Source: Roseiarcus sp036513315 (lineage in GTDB: Bacteria > Pseudomonadota > Alphaproteobacteria > Rhizobiales > Beijerinckiaceae). Taken from it: DNA of 64,000 nt. A program made the position numbers and the translations under genes. The notes beneath the pieces are model-generated. The model searched no databases. It was not told the DNA's origin and saw only the letters and a list, made by a program, of their open reading frames with translations. Below, piece by piece: positions 34,845 to 43,892 of this stretch. Each line of letters begins with the position of its first letter. The stretch's first letter is position 1. The DNA lies in the NCBI GenBank assembly GCA_036513315.1, contig DATBZF010000066.1, forward strand, positions 17,003 to 81,002, given 5' to 3'.

Positions 34845-36548
34845 ATGGCCAAAGGGCTGCGTAAGGGACTGACCAGCTACGGCGACGCCGGCTTCTCGTT
34901 GTTTTTGCGCAAGGCCTTCATCAAGGCGATGGGCTATTCCGACGATGCGCTCGACCGGCCGATCGTCGGCGTCACGAATACGTACAGCGACTACAATCCC
35001 TGCCACGGCAATGTTCCCGATCTGATCGAGAGCGCGAAACGCGGCATCATGCTGGCGGGCGGCCTGCCGATGGTGTTTCCCACCATCGCCATCCACGAAA
35101 GCTTCGCGCATCCGACTTCGATGTTCCTTCGCAATCTGATGGCGATGGACACTGAGGAAATGATCCGCGCCCAGCCGATGGACGCCGTCGTCGTGATCGG
35201 CGGATGCGACAAGACCTTGCCCGCCCAGGTGATGGGCGCCGCCAGCGCCGATCTGCCGACCATTGTCGTGCCGGTCGGGCCGATGGTCGTCGGCCACCAC
35301 AAGGGCGAAGTTCTTGGCGCCTGCACCGATTGCCGGCGCTTCTGGGCGATGCACCGGGCGGGAAATATTGATGCGGACGAGATCGAGACGATCAGCGGAC
35401 GTCTCGCGCCCTCGGTCGGCACCTGCATGGTGATGGGCACCGCGAGCACGATGGCCTGTATCGTCGAGGCCTTGGGGCTCGCTCTGCCGACGAGCGCGAC
35501 TTCGCCGGCGACCCATGCCGACCGGCGTCGCATCGCCGAAGCGAGCGGCAGGCGCGCCGCCGAAATGGCCGTGACCGGCGCGCCAAAGCCGAGCGAGTTG
35601 ATCACGCCAAGCTCGGTGAGCAACGCGCTGATCGTACTGCAGGCGATCGGCGGCTCCACCAATGGCATCATCCATCTGACCGCGATGGCTGGACGCGCCG
35701 GCGTCAGAATCGATCTCGACGCTTTCGACAGGCTGGGCCGGGATATTCCGGTGCTGCTCAACCTGAAACCGTCGGGCGCCCATTATATGGAGCATTTCCA
35801 TCATGCCGGCGGATTGCCCCGGCTGATGCGCGAATTGACCGGCTTTCTCGACCTCGATGCGCCCAATGTATCCGGCGGCACGCTTGGCGATGCGATCGCG
35901 GCGGCCGAGGACGTTCCCGGACAGAACGTCATCGCCAGCCTCAAGGCGCCGCTGAAGAAACAGGGCGCGATGGCGGTGCTGCGGGGCAATCTTGCGCCCC
36001 AAGGCGCCATCATCAAACAATCGGCGGCGTCGCCAGGCCTGCTGCGTCACACCGGACGCGCTCTGGTGTTCGACTCGGTCGAGGACATGGCCGCCCGCAT
36101 CGATACGCCCGATCTCGACGTCGCCGCCGACGACATTCTCGTTCTGCGCAACGCCGGCCCGAAAGGCGCGCCCGGCATGCCGGAAGCAGGCTATCTGCCG
36201 ATCCCGCTCAAACTCGCGCGTCAAGGCGTCAAGGATATGGTGCGGATTTCCGATGCGCGGATGAGCGGCACCGCCTTCGGCACCATCGTGCTGCACATGA
36301 CGCCCGAGGCGGCGATCGGCGGCCCGCTCGCCATCGTGCGAACCGGAGACCAGATCGCGCTCGATGTCGAGGCCCGCCGGATCGATCTTCTAATCGACGA
36401 TACGGAGTTGCAGCAACGCCTCGCGGTGTGGAAGGCGGCGCCGCCAACGCGGGCGGCGGCGGCGAGAGGCTATGCCAAGCTCTTCGAGACATCAGTGTTG
36501 CAAGCCGACCAGGGTTGCGATTTCGATTTTCTGTTGCGCGCGGACTAA
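34845..36548 (+). CDS. IlvD/Edd family dehydratase, probable aldonate dehydratase
   Basis: 567 residues from ATG 34845 (GGGGA nine bases upstream); the frame is open from 34680, but that part is promoter. Three iron-sulfur cysteines can be seen in NPCHGN, GGCDKT and GTCMVMGTAS. The C-terminal domain has DARMSGTAFGT, the catalytic serine region. The length and motifs suit the [2Fe-2S] aldonate dehydratases (L-arabinonate, D-xylonate, D-gluconate). Divergent from the sugar-acid operon, it offers a second dehydratase next to the enolase-type one. Confidence 0.9.
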   Translation: MAKGLRKGLTSYGDAGFSLFLRKAFIKAMGYSDDALDRPIVGVTNTYSDYNPCHGNVPDLIESAKRGIMLAGGLPMVFPTIAIHESFAHPTSMFLRNLMAMDTEEMIRAQPMDAVVVIGGCDKTLPAQVMGAASADLPTIVVPVGPMVVGHHKGEVLGACTDCRRFWAMHRAGNIDADEIETISGRLAPSVGTCMVMGTASTMACIVEALGLALPTSATSPATHADRRRIAEASGRRAAEMAVTGAPKPSELITPSSVSNALIVLQAIGGSTNGIIHLTAMAGRAGVRIDLDAFDRLGRDIPVLLNLKPSGAHYMEHFHHAGGLPRLMRELTGFLDLDAPNVSGGTLGDAIAAAEDVPGQNVIASLKAPLKKQGAMAVLRGNLAPQGAIIKQSAASPGLLRHTGRALVFDSVEDMAARIDTPDLDVAADDILVLRNAGPKGAPGMPEAGYLPIPLKLARQGVKDMVRISDARMSGTAFGTIVLHMTPEAAIGGPLAIVRTGDQIALDVEARRIDLLIDDTELQQRLAVWKAAPPTRAAAARGYAKLFETSVLQADQGCDFDFLLRAD

Positions 36549-36600
36549 GGGGCCGACGCTTCGACCAAGAACGAGACGAGGATGCCCTTGGGTTCGGGCT

Positions 36601-37932
36601 CTACGCCTTAGGAAAGAAGCGATTGTCGGGCCGCGGCAAGCCGAGATTTTCCCGCAGCGTCGCGCCTTCATATTCGCGCCGGAACAGCCCGCGCCTTTGC
36701 AATTCGGGCACGACGAGATCGACGAAATCGTCGAGCCCGGCCGGCAGGAACGGGAACATGATATTGAAACCGTCGCTTCCTTCGCCGATGAGCCATTCCT
36801 CCATCTCGTCGGCGATCGTTTGCGGCGTGCCGACGAAAGCGAGGCCGGCATAGCCGCCGAGCCGCTGAGCGAGCTGACGAACGGTAAGACCATCGCGACG
36901 GCCAAGCGCGATCACCCGTTCGCGCGCACTCTGACTCGCATTGGTTTCGGGAATTTCGGGCAAAGGCGCGTCGGGATCGAAACGGGAAGCGTCATGGCCG
37001 AGCGCGATCGAAAGCGACGCGATCGCGCTCTCGTAATGCACGAGGCTGTCAAGGCGCGCGCGCTTTTCGCGCGCCTCCTCGACGGTCGAGCCGACCACCA
37101 CGAAGGCGCCGGGCAGAATTTTGAGATGGTCGCGATCACGGCCGAACGCCTCCATTCGGCTCTTCACGTCTTTATAGAAGGCCTGTCCGTCGGCAAGCCG
37201 CGAGCCCGCCGCGAAGACGACCTCGGCGGTTTCCGCCGCGAGTTGGCGGCCCGCTTCCGAAGCGCCCGCCTGGACGACGACGGGCCAGCCCTGAATCGGC
37301 CGCGCAATATTGAGCGGCCCGCGCACTGAGAGGTAAGGCCCCTTGTGATTGAGGACATGGAGTCTGGCCGGATCGAAATAAATTCCGCTGTCGACGTCCC
37401 GCACGAACGCGTCATCGGCCCAAGAATCCCAAAGGCCGGTGACGACATCAAAGAATTCGCGGGCGCGCCGATAGCGCTCATCGTGCTCAAGATGTTCCTC
37501 AAAGCCGAAGTTGAGCGCCGCATCGGGATTGGAGGTCGTGACGACGTTCCAGCCGGCCCGGCCGCCGCTGATGTGATCGAGCGAAGCGAAGCGCCGGGCG
37601 ATCAGATAGGGCTGTTCGAATGTCGTGGACGCCGTCGCGATGAGACCGAGATTGCGCGTCGTCATCGCAAGGGCAGGCAACAGGGTGAGCGGATCGAAGG
37701 AGGTGACGGTGTGGCTGCGCTTCAACGCTTCGAGCGGCATGTTCAACACCGCAAGATGATCCGCCATGAAAAACGCGTCGAACTTGCCGCGCTCCAGCGT
37801 CTCCGCGAAACCCTGCAGATGCGCCAGGTTGAAATTGGCGTCGGGATAGGCGCCGGGAAAGCGCCAGGCCCCCGTGTGAATGGTGGTCGGACGCATGAAA
37901 GCGCCGAGATGCAATTGCCGTTTCGAAGCCAT
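36601..37932 (-). CDS. FMN-dependent monooxygenase, NtaA/SnaA/DszA class of luciferase-like enzymes
   Basis: 443 residues. The NtaA/DszA family features are the N-terminal LGAFMRPTTIHTGAWRFPG, FDAFFMADH, the long insertion and RAGWNVVTTSNPDAALNFG. These two-component flavin monooxygenases use FMNH2 from a separate reductase to oxidise chelators, sulfur heterocycles or similar compounds. GGGAGACGAAG precedes the ATG. The gene converges with the IlvD/Edd gene and diverges from the second Liv operon. No flavin reductase is encoded in the window. Confidence 0.9.
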   Translation of the reverse strand: MASKRQLHLGAFMRPTTIHTGAWRFPGAYPDANFNLAHLQGFAETLERGKFDAFFMADHLAVLNMPLEALKRSHTVTSFDPLTLLPALAMTTRNLGLIATASTTFEQPYLIARRFASLDHISGGRAGWNVVTTSNPDAALNFGFEEHLEHDERYRRAREFFDVVTGLWDSWADDAFVRDVDSGIYFDPARLHVLNHKGPYLSVRGPLNIARPIQGWPVVVQAGASEAGRQLAAETAEVVFAAGSRLADGQAFYKDVKSRMEAFGRDRDHLKILPGAFVVVGSTVEEAREKRARLDSLVHYESAIASLSIALGHDASRFDPDAPLPEIPETNASQSARERVIALGRRDGLTVRQLAQRLGGYAGLAFVGTPQTIADEMEEWLIGEGSDGFNIMFPFLPAGLDDFVDLVVPELQRRGLFRREYEGATLRENLGLPRPDNRFFPKA

Positions 37933-38031
37933 CTTCGTCTCCCATCGCGGGCGGGCCTTGAGCTGCGAGATATATTCATATAATTTCTGTAGACAATATG
38001 TTTTATTGAACTAAAAGCTTGGCCGAGGCGC

Positions 38032-38039
38032 ATATGTTA
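38032..38039 (-). promoter_or_regulatory. candidate operator TAACATAT (reverse)
   Basis: ATATGTTA on the plus strand lies about 100 bases from both the monooxygenase start (37932) and the binding-protein start (38156). A weaker copy (ATATGTT) lies at 37996-38002. Confidence 0.4.
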
Positions 38040-38155
38040 TCATCGCACGATCGACAGAGCCGTCGACACCGGACGTCTTGAGCGAGCCGTTTCAGATGAG
38101 TCGTCTGACGTCGAGCAAACAAAGTTTGTCGCGCTGTCCAAAAGAGGAAAAGACC

Positions 38156-39325
38156 ATGCCCGCGCAATTCAATCGCCGTTTCACAGACTGGCGCAATCGC
38201 CTGGCGATTGTCTTCGCCCTCGCCGCGCTCACCCCGGCCGCCGCTCTCGCGCAGGCGAGCGGCGAACCGGTGACGATTGGCGTCAGCGGGCCGTTGACCG
38301 GGCAGAATGCGCAATATGGCGCGCAATGGAAAAAGGGATTCGATCTCGCCCTCGAGGAGGTCAATGCCAAAGGCGTCAAGGGCCGGCCGTTGCAATATGT
38401 CTTCGAGGACAGCCAGGCCGACCCACGCCAATCGGTCGCCATCGCGCAGAAATTCGTCAGCGATCCGAAAATCATCGTCGAGGTCGGCGATTTCTCGAGC
38501 ACGGCCTCGATGGCCGCTTCTTCGATCTATCAGCGCGCCGGTCTCGTCCAGTTCGGCTTCACCAATTCGCATCCCAATTTCACCAAGGGCGGCGACTTCA
38601 TGTGGAGCAATTCGGTGAGCCAGGCCGATGAGCAGCCGCGGCTGGCGAAATATGCGGCCGACCTCGGCTTCAAACATGTCGCCGTCCTCTATCTCAATAC
38701 CGATTGGGGCCGCAGCAGCCAGGCCATATTCACGCAATCGGCAAAGAGCCTCGGCGTCGACGTCGTCGCCTCGGAGGGCTACCAACCCGACGAAAAAGAC
38801 TTCCGGTCGACGCTGGTGCGCGTTCGCGACGCCCAGCCCGACGCGATCGTCCTGATCTCCTATTACGCCGATGGCGCCCTGATCACGCGGCAGACGCGCT
38901 CGGTCGGGCTGACCCAGCCGATCGTCGCCAGCGGCTCGGTCTATTCTCCCAAATTCATCGAGCTCGCCGGCGAAGCGGGCAATGGCGTCTTCACTGAATC
39001 GAATTTTTTTCCCGGCGACGCGCGCCCGGAAGTGCAGGCGTTCGTGACCAAGTTTAAAGCCAAATACAATGAAGAGCCGGACGATTTCAACGCCGTCGCT
39101 TATGACACGATCATTCTTCTGGCCGCCGTCATCGACAAATATGGCCTCGATCGCACCGCGATCCGCGATGGCCTCGCCGAGATCAAGGACGTGCCCAGCG
39201 TGATATACGGCGAGGCGAGCTTCGATCCGCAGACGCGGCGCGTCGCCGGCGCGCGCGCCGTCTATCTCGTCGTCAAGAACGGCCAGTTCGTTCTGTGGGA
39301 CGGCAAGAAGCCGAGCGCGAGCTGA
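38156..39325 (+). CDS. Liv-type substrate-binding protein
   Basis: 389 residues from ATG 38156, with AGAGGAAAAG upstream. A long signal peptide (WRNRLAIVFALAALTPAAAL, cut at AQA) is followed by VTIGVSGPLTGQNAQYGAQW, the opening of branched-chain-type binding proteins. The mature fold has RVRDAQPDAIVLISYYADGA and a C-terminal variable pocket. It captures an unidentified ligand for the permease encoded downstream. The operon continues with three genes, the last two linked by four-base overlaps. Confidence 0.92.
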   Translation: MPAQFNRRFTDWRNRLAIVFALAALTPAAALAQASGEPVTIGVSGPLTGQNAQYGAQWKKGFDLALEEVNAKGVKGRPLQYVFEDSQADPRQSVAIAQKFVSDPKIIVEVGDFSSTASMAASSIYQRAGLVQFGFTNSHPNFTKGGDFMWSNSVSQADEQPRLAKYAADLGFKHVAVLYLNTDWGRSSQAIFTQSAKSLGVDVVASEGYQPDEKDFRSTLVRVRDAQPDAIVLISYYADGALITRQTRSVGLTQPIVASGSVYSPKFIELAGEAGNGVFTESNFFPGDARPEVQAFVTKFKAKYNEEPDDFNAVAYDTIILLAAVIDKYGLDRTAIRDGLAEIKDVPSVIYGEASFDPQTRRVAGARAVYLVVKNGQFVLWDGKKPSAS

Positions 39326-39414
39326 ACAAAAAGGCTATTCTGGCGAGGCGACGACCGGAGGCGGCCTTGCCCGCGTCCGGTTGCCTTCGCTTTCGACATT
39401 GAGGACACGACGGC

Positions 39415-41238
39415 TTGAGTTCCTTTATCGACTATACCGTCAACGGCCTCGTCATCGGCAATATCTACGCTCTGCTCGCTGTCGGACTTGCGCTGATTTT
39501 CGGCGTCTCCAATCTCATCAATTTCGCCCATGGCTCGGTCTATACGATCGGCGCCTATATCGGCTGGGCGGCGATCACGTTTCTGCACACGCCGCTGCCG
39601 GTGACGATGGCAATCGTGTTCGTCGCCTGCGCGTTCGTCGGGATGGCGATCGAGCGCATCGGCCTGCGCCCTCTGCAAGGCTCGGCGCGCATCGCGCCAT
39701 TGCTTGCGACGATCGGCATCAGCTTCGTGCTCGACCAGATCGTGCAGCTCGTCTTTTCGCCAGATCCGCGGGCCTTGCCCAACGATCTTCCAGACTGGCG
39801 CATCGCGATTGGCGGCGGCTCGATCGGCGCGCTTGACCTGCTGATCGCCGGCGTCGGCATCGGTGCGGCGGCGCTGTTGTTCGCCTTCCTGCGCTTCACC
39901 AAACTCGGCTATGCCGTGCGCGCGACGGCGCAGGACCGCGAAGCGGCGCTGCAGATGGGCGTCAACGTCAACGCCGTCAACAGCACGGTCTTCGCAATCG
40001 CCTCGGCGCTCGGCGGCATCAGCGGCCTGCTGGTCGGCATGTATTACAACCACATCGACCCGGCGATGAGTTTCCAGGCGACGCTGAAGGGCATTGTCGC
40101 GCAAGTCATCGGCGGCGTCGGCAACGTGCCGGGCGCGATTGTCGGCAGCCTCCTGCTGGGCCTGATCGAGAGCTATGGCATCGCCTTTCTCGGCACCACC
40201 TACCGCAATCTCTTCGCCTTCGTGCTGCTGATCCTGTTCCTTCTCTGGCTGCCCAACGGCCTGTTCGGCGGCCGCCGGGTCCTGCAAAGCGAGCCGCTGA
40301 CGGGCGCCTTCATTGCGCCGAGCAAGCCGTTGCGCCTGCCGCGCTGGGCGCTGTGGGTTCTAACCGGCGCGGCGTTCGCATTGCCGCTCGTCATCAGCGC
40401 GCCCTATCTCCTGCAGACTTTGACGAATGCCTGGCTCGCAGCGATGCTCGCGCTCAGCCTCACTTTGATGGCGGGCACGGCGGGACAGATCTCGTTCGGC
40501 CATGCCGGGCTCCTCGCCATCGGCGCCTATGCCTCCGCGCTGTTGACGGTCGATCTCGACGCGCCGACCTATCTGACGATCCCGGCCGCCGGGCTGATCA
40601 CCAGCGCGCTCGGCACGCTGCTGATTTTCCCGGCCTTCCGATTGCGCGGCCATACGATAGCCATCGCCACGCTGGCGATCGGCGAAGTGGTCAGCCTCGT
40701 CATCCTCAACTGGGAAAGCCTGACGCGCGGCGCGATGGGCGTGACCGGCATTCCGCCGCTGTCGATCTTCGGCCATGAAATCACCGCGGCGCGCGAAGTC
40801 TACTGGCTGTGCCTCGCCATTGTCGTGGCGCTGGCGCTGGTGCAGACGCGGTTGCTGAGCTCGCATTTCGGCCGCACCTTGCGCGCCATTCGCGATGACG
40901 ACGTCGCCGCGCGCTCTTACGGAATCCGCCTCGACCGCTACAAGGCTCTCGCCTTCGCCTTCGGCGGCTTTGGAGCCGGCGTCAGCGGCGCCATCACCGC
41001 CCATCTCTATTCCTATATCAACCACCAGACGTTCGATTCCCAGGTCTCGCTGCTGGCGCTGACGATGGTCATTCTCGGAGGCATGGGCAATGTCGTCGGC
41101 GCCATTCTGGGCGCGATCGTGCTCGCCGGATTGCCCGAGCTCTTCCGCCTTACCGCGGAATACCGCATCCTCATCTATGGAATCGTGTTGCTGCTGCTCA
41201 TTCGCTTTCGCCCGCAAGGGCTGATGGGGACACTATGA
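39415..41238 (+). CDS. LivH-LivM fusion: both permease subunits of a Liv-type importer
   Basis: 607 residues, starting from TTG 39415 (GAGG about eleven bases upstream; there is no better ATG). Residues 1-290 are LivH-like (NGLVIGNIYALLAVGLALIF, NFAHGSVYTIGAY, GGVGNVPGAIVGSLLLG). The second half from about 300 is LivM-like (LTLMAGTAGQISFGHAGLLA, FRLRGHTIAIATLAIGEVV, GGMGNVVGAILGAIVLAGLP). One polypeptide thus supplies the full channel. This differs from the LivM-LivG fusion at 21738-23501. Confidence 0.92.
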   Translation: MSSFIDYTVNGLVIGNIYALLAVGLALIFGVSNLINFAHGSVYTIGAYIGWAAITFLHTPLPVTMAIVFVACAFVGMAIERIGLRPLQGSARIAPLLATIGISFVLDQIVQLVFSPDPRALPNDLPDWRIAIGGGSIGALDLLIAGVGIGAAALLFAFLRFTKLGYAVRATAQDREAALQMGVNVNAVNSTVFAIASALGGISGLLVGMYYNHIDPAMSFQATLKGIVAQVIGGVGNVPGAIVGSLLLGLIESYGIAFLGTTYRNLFAFVLLILFLLWLPNGLFGGRRVLQSEPLTGAFIAPSKPLRLPRWALWVLTGAAFALPLVISAPYLLQTLTNAWLAAMLALSLTLMAGTAGQISFGHAGLLAIGAYASALLTVDLDAPTYLTIPAAGLITSALGTLLIFPAFRLRGHTIAIATLAIGEVVSLVILNWESLTRGAMGVTGIPPLSIFGHEITAAREVYWLCLAIVVALALVQTRLLSSHFGRTLRAIRDDDVAARSYGIRLDRYKALAFAFGGFGAGVSGAITAHLYSYINHQTFDSQVSLLALTMVILGGMGNVVGAILGAIVLAGLPELFRLTAEYRILIYGIVLLLLIRFRPQGLMGTL

Positions 41239-42086
41239 GCAACCCGGCGGCGACGCTTGCAATTAAAGGCCTGACGCGCCGGTTCGGCGGCGTGATCGCC
41301 GTCAATGATTTCGATCTTAACGTCGGCGCGGGCGAACTCGTCAGCCTCATCGGGCCGAATGGCGCGGGCAAGACGACATCGTTCAATCTGATCAGCGGGC
41401 TCGATCGGCCCGACGCCGGCGCGATCGTGTTTGACGGGCGCCCGATCGGCGGGCTCGCTCCCGAGGCGATCGCAGCGCTTGGCCTCGCCCGCACGTTCCA
41501 GCACGGCCGCGTCTTCGCCAATCTCAGCGTCGAGGACAATGTGCTGGTCGGCGCGCATACCCGCCTCACCGCCGTGCGGCCGCGATTGTCCCTGATTGGT
41601 CCACTCGCCGAACTTGCCCTTGCTCTGGTGCGACCGCGTTCGGTGAGGCTCGAAGAACAGGCCTTGCGCGCCGAAGCGCGCGAAATCATCGCGCTGTTCG
41701 GCGACCGCCTGACGCCACGCCTCGACCATCCCGCCTATAGCCTGTCCTACGCCAACCGCCGCCGCGTCGAGATCGCGCGCGCTCTCGCGCTAAAGCCGCG
41801 TCTCTTGCTGCTCGACGAGCCGACCGCCGGCATGAACCCGACCGAGACCGCTGAAATGCAGGCGCTGATCGCCACGCTGAAGGCAAGCGGCCTGACTATC
41901 CTGCTGATCGAACATAAGCTCGACATGGTGATGGCTTTGTCCGATCGCGTCTGCGTGTTGGACAATGGCGTCAAGATCGCCGAAGGCGCGCCACAGGACG
42001 TGCGCCGCGATCCCGCTGTTATCGAGGCCTATCTCGGCCATTCCGGCATTGGCGGCGCAGCGCCGCACCCGGAGCCTGTCGCATGA
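41235..42086 (+). CDS. livG: Liv-type ABC transporter ATPase, LivG
   Basis: 283 residues: Walker A GPNGAGKTT, Walker B LLLLDEPTAGMNP and the H-loop LLIEHKLDMVM. The signature motif reads YSLSYANRRRVEIARALALK; LSYAN replaces the usual LSYGQ, an uncommon variant. The start overlaps the permease stop by four bases. It pairs with LivF (42083) to drive import. Confidence 0.92.
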   Translation: MSNPAATLAIKGLTRRFGGVIAVNDFDLNVGAGELVSLIGPNGAGKTTSFNLISGLDRPDAGAIVFDGRPIGGLAPEAIAALGLARTFQHGRVFANLSVEDNVLVGAHTRLTAVRPRLSLIGPLAELALALVRPRSVRLEEQALRAEAREIIALFGDRLTPRLDHPAYSLSYANRRRVEIARALALKPRLLLLDEPTAGMNPTETAEMQALIATLKASGLTILLIEHKLDMVMALSDRVCVLDNGVKIAEGAPQDVRRDPAVIEAYLGHSGIGGAAPHPEPVA

Positions 42087-42811
42087 GCGAGCCTTTGCTG
42101 CGCCTTGATCGCATCAACACGTTTTACGGCGCCGTCCAGGCGCATTTCGATCTGTCGCTCGAAGTCGGCCGCGGACGGATCGTTTGCCTGCTCGGCGGCA
42201 ACGCCAGCGGCAAATCGACGACGATGAAAGTCATCCTCGGTCTGGTCGCGCCACGCTCCGGCGCTGTCACGCTGGATGGCGGCCCGATCAACGGATTGCC
42301 GACGCATCAGATCATTCGCGCCGGCGTCGGTTCGGTTCCCGAGGCGCGTCGTATTTTCCCTTTGATGACGGTGCGCGAGAATCTGACGATGGGCGCCTAT
42401 GTCAGGAACGACCGCCGCGCCATCGCCGAAGATCTGGCGCGAATGTTGGAACTGTTTCCGCGCGTCGCCGAACGGCTCGATCAGCGCGCCGGCACGCTGT
42501 CGGGCGGCGAGCAGCAGATGGTCGCGATGGCGCGCGCTTTGATGGGTCGTCCGCGCCTGCTCTGCATGGATGAGCCGACCATGGGCCTGTCACCGCTATT
42601 CGTCGATCGCGTCCTCGAACTCGTCGCCGCGATCAACCGCCAGGGCGTCACCATCTTCATGGTCGAGCAGAACGCCAATCTCGCCCTGCAGATCGCCCAT
42701 GAAGGCTATGTGCTGCAGAGCGGCCGGATCGTCCTGCAGGGACCCGCTGCGGTTTTGCGCGACGATCCGCGCATCCGCGAGGCCTATCTCGGTGGCCCGG
42801 TCGCGGCTTGA
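42083..42811 (+). CDS. livF: Liv-type ABC transporter ATPase, LivF
   Basis: 242 residues with Walker A GGNASGKST, signature LSGGEQQMVAMARALMG, Walker B LLCMDEPTMGLSP and the LivF-typical MVEQNANLAL. It overlaps livG by four bases and closes the second Liv operon (38156-42811). It is not closely similar to the LivF of the first system (21004-21738), so the two importers are separate rather than a recent duplication. Confidence 0.92.
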   Translation: MSEPLLRLDRINTFYGAVQAHFDLSLEVGRGRIVCLLGGNASGKSTTMKVILGLVAPRSGAVTLDGGPINGLPTHQIIRAGVGSVPEARRIFPLMTVRENLTMGAYVRNDRRAIAEDLARMLELFPRVAERLDQRAGTLSGGEQQMVAMARALMGRPRLLCMDEPTMGLSPLFVDRVLELVAAINRQGVTIFMVEQNANLALQIAHEGYVLQSGRIVLQGPAAVLRDDPRIREAYLGGPVAA

Positions 42812-42841
42812 GCGTGCCGCTTTCTGTTGAAGCCGTTGCAA

Positions 42842-43013
42842 CGTCATGGCGAGCGGCGGCGAAGCAATTCAGACGAAGGCTGCATGAACTTAGACTAAGC
42901 CCCGTCAAGACCGGTACGGATTGCTTCGCATATGCCTTGAGAATCAGCCCAGACGAATGCTCTCAAAAGCCCAGTCTGGATTGCTTCGTCGCTGCGCTCC
43001 CTCGCAATGACGG
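42842..43013. repeat. rhizobial-type inverted repeat element between livF and the glyoxalase-like gene
   Basis: The left arm (42842-42874, CGTCATGGCGAGCGGCGGCG and following) and the right arm (42974-43013) are imperfect reverse complements sharing the GTCAT-GCGAG...GAAGCAAT-CAGAC core. A further GGATTGCTTCGCA lies between them. Dispersed repeats with the words GGATTGCTTCG and CTCGCAATGACGG are widespread in Rhizobiales intergenic spaces. The element sits where the plus-strand operon meets minus-strand genes and may also end transcription. Confidence 0.6.
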
Positions 43014-43017
43014 ATGC

Positions 43018-43866
43018 TTAGGCCATCCACGCCGCAAATTCGAGCAAAGTGTTGGCCGCTTCGGAAGGGGCGACGATAAGCGAGCCGGACGGCGCCCGCG
43101 TAGCGGCGATCCCCGCCGCGGCGAGAACGGACGCGACTTTGTCCAGCGAACGCACGCGCAAAGTTGCGCCTGCGAACCAGCCTGCTTCTGATAAGTCCGC
43201 GGGGACCGCGATCGTCGGGAAGCGCTTCTCGAACGTTTGCGGCGCGAGAAAACTGATCTTGTCGCCACCAAGCGTCACGACCAGGCCATCGCGATCAGCG
43301 CGGACGGCCGTCTCCCCGTAGAGCCCGATATAAGTCGCTTGCAGATCAGCCGGCGAAGGATGGACGGCGATGATTTCGCTCACCCGCTCCGCGCCATTGG
43401 CATGCCCCTCCCATTCCGGCCGCCACACGAGATCGCGCGTCAGATGCTGGCAGGCGAAAAAGCCGATCGCTTGCGGGGCGATCGGCGGCAACCCTACATT
43501 GATGAAGCGCGCCTCGCGCGTTCCTTCCGGTAAATGCACGGGACGGGCGAGATCGCGCGGCGGATCGACGTGATAGCCAAGCGCGGTAAGTTCAGCATGG
43601 ACGATATGGCTATCGGTCGGCGCCAAAGCCAGCGCCACCGGACCCTCAGGCCTTTCCGGAAACGGCGCATCGGCGCCGGGCGGCAGATAGATCAATTCGA
43701 AATAATTGCCGCTGGGCAGCGGCGCGGTATGGTTGGCGCTGCCGCGCCCGGCGTGAAAACCGCGCGGCGTCAGCGTGAAGCCAAGCCTTTCGAACAGCTT
43801 CTGGCCGGCGTCGAGATCGGCGACTCGAATGACGAGATGATCGATGGCCTTCACGGAAAGCGGCAT
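43018..43866 (-). CDS. glyoxalase-like (VOC superfamily) domain protein
   Basis: 282 residues from ATG 43866 with AAGGA upstream. The opening (IDHLVIRVADLDAGQKLFER) is a VOC-fold first repeat with a metal-ligand histidine. LPSGNYFELIYLP carries a possible metal-ligand Glu, and a second VOC-like module follows (EIIAVHPSPADL). It resembles the glyoxalase_3 type found with monooxygenase operons. It may act as a dioxygenase or isomerase on the imported compound; the activity is not shown. It is the last gene of a minus-strand set starting at 46211. Confidence 0.8.
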   Translation of the reverse strand: MPLSVKAIDHLVIRVADLDAGQKLFERLGFTLTPRGFHAGRGSANHTAPLPSGNYFELIYLPPGADAPFPERPEGPVALALAPTDSHIVHAELTALGYHVDPPRDLARPVHLPEGTREARFINVGLPPIAPQAIGFFACQHLTRDLVWRPEWEGHANGAERVSEIIAVHPSPADLQATYIGLYGETAVRADRDGLVVTLGGDKISFLAPQTFEKRFPTIAVPADLSEAGWFAGATLRVRSLDKVASVLAAAGIAATRAPSGSLIVAPSEAANTLLEFAAWMA

Positions 43867-43892
43867 GGTCGTCCTTGCCTTTTCTGAGCGCG

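Noticed and set aside
34698..36296. 532-residue minus-strand frame
   Set aside because: It is antisense to the IlvD/Edd dehydratase, has no recognisable motif and a composition rich in Arg, Gly and His typical of shadow frames.
42842..43013. Possible CRISPR array
   Set aside because: The repeated words are inverted and irregularly spaced, with no regular spacers.
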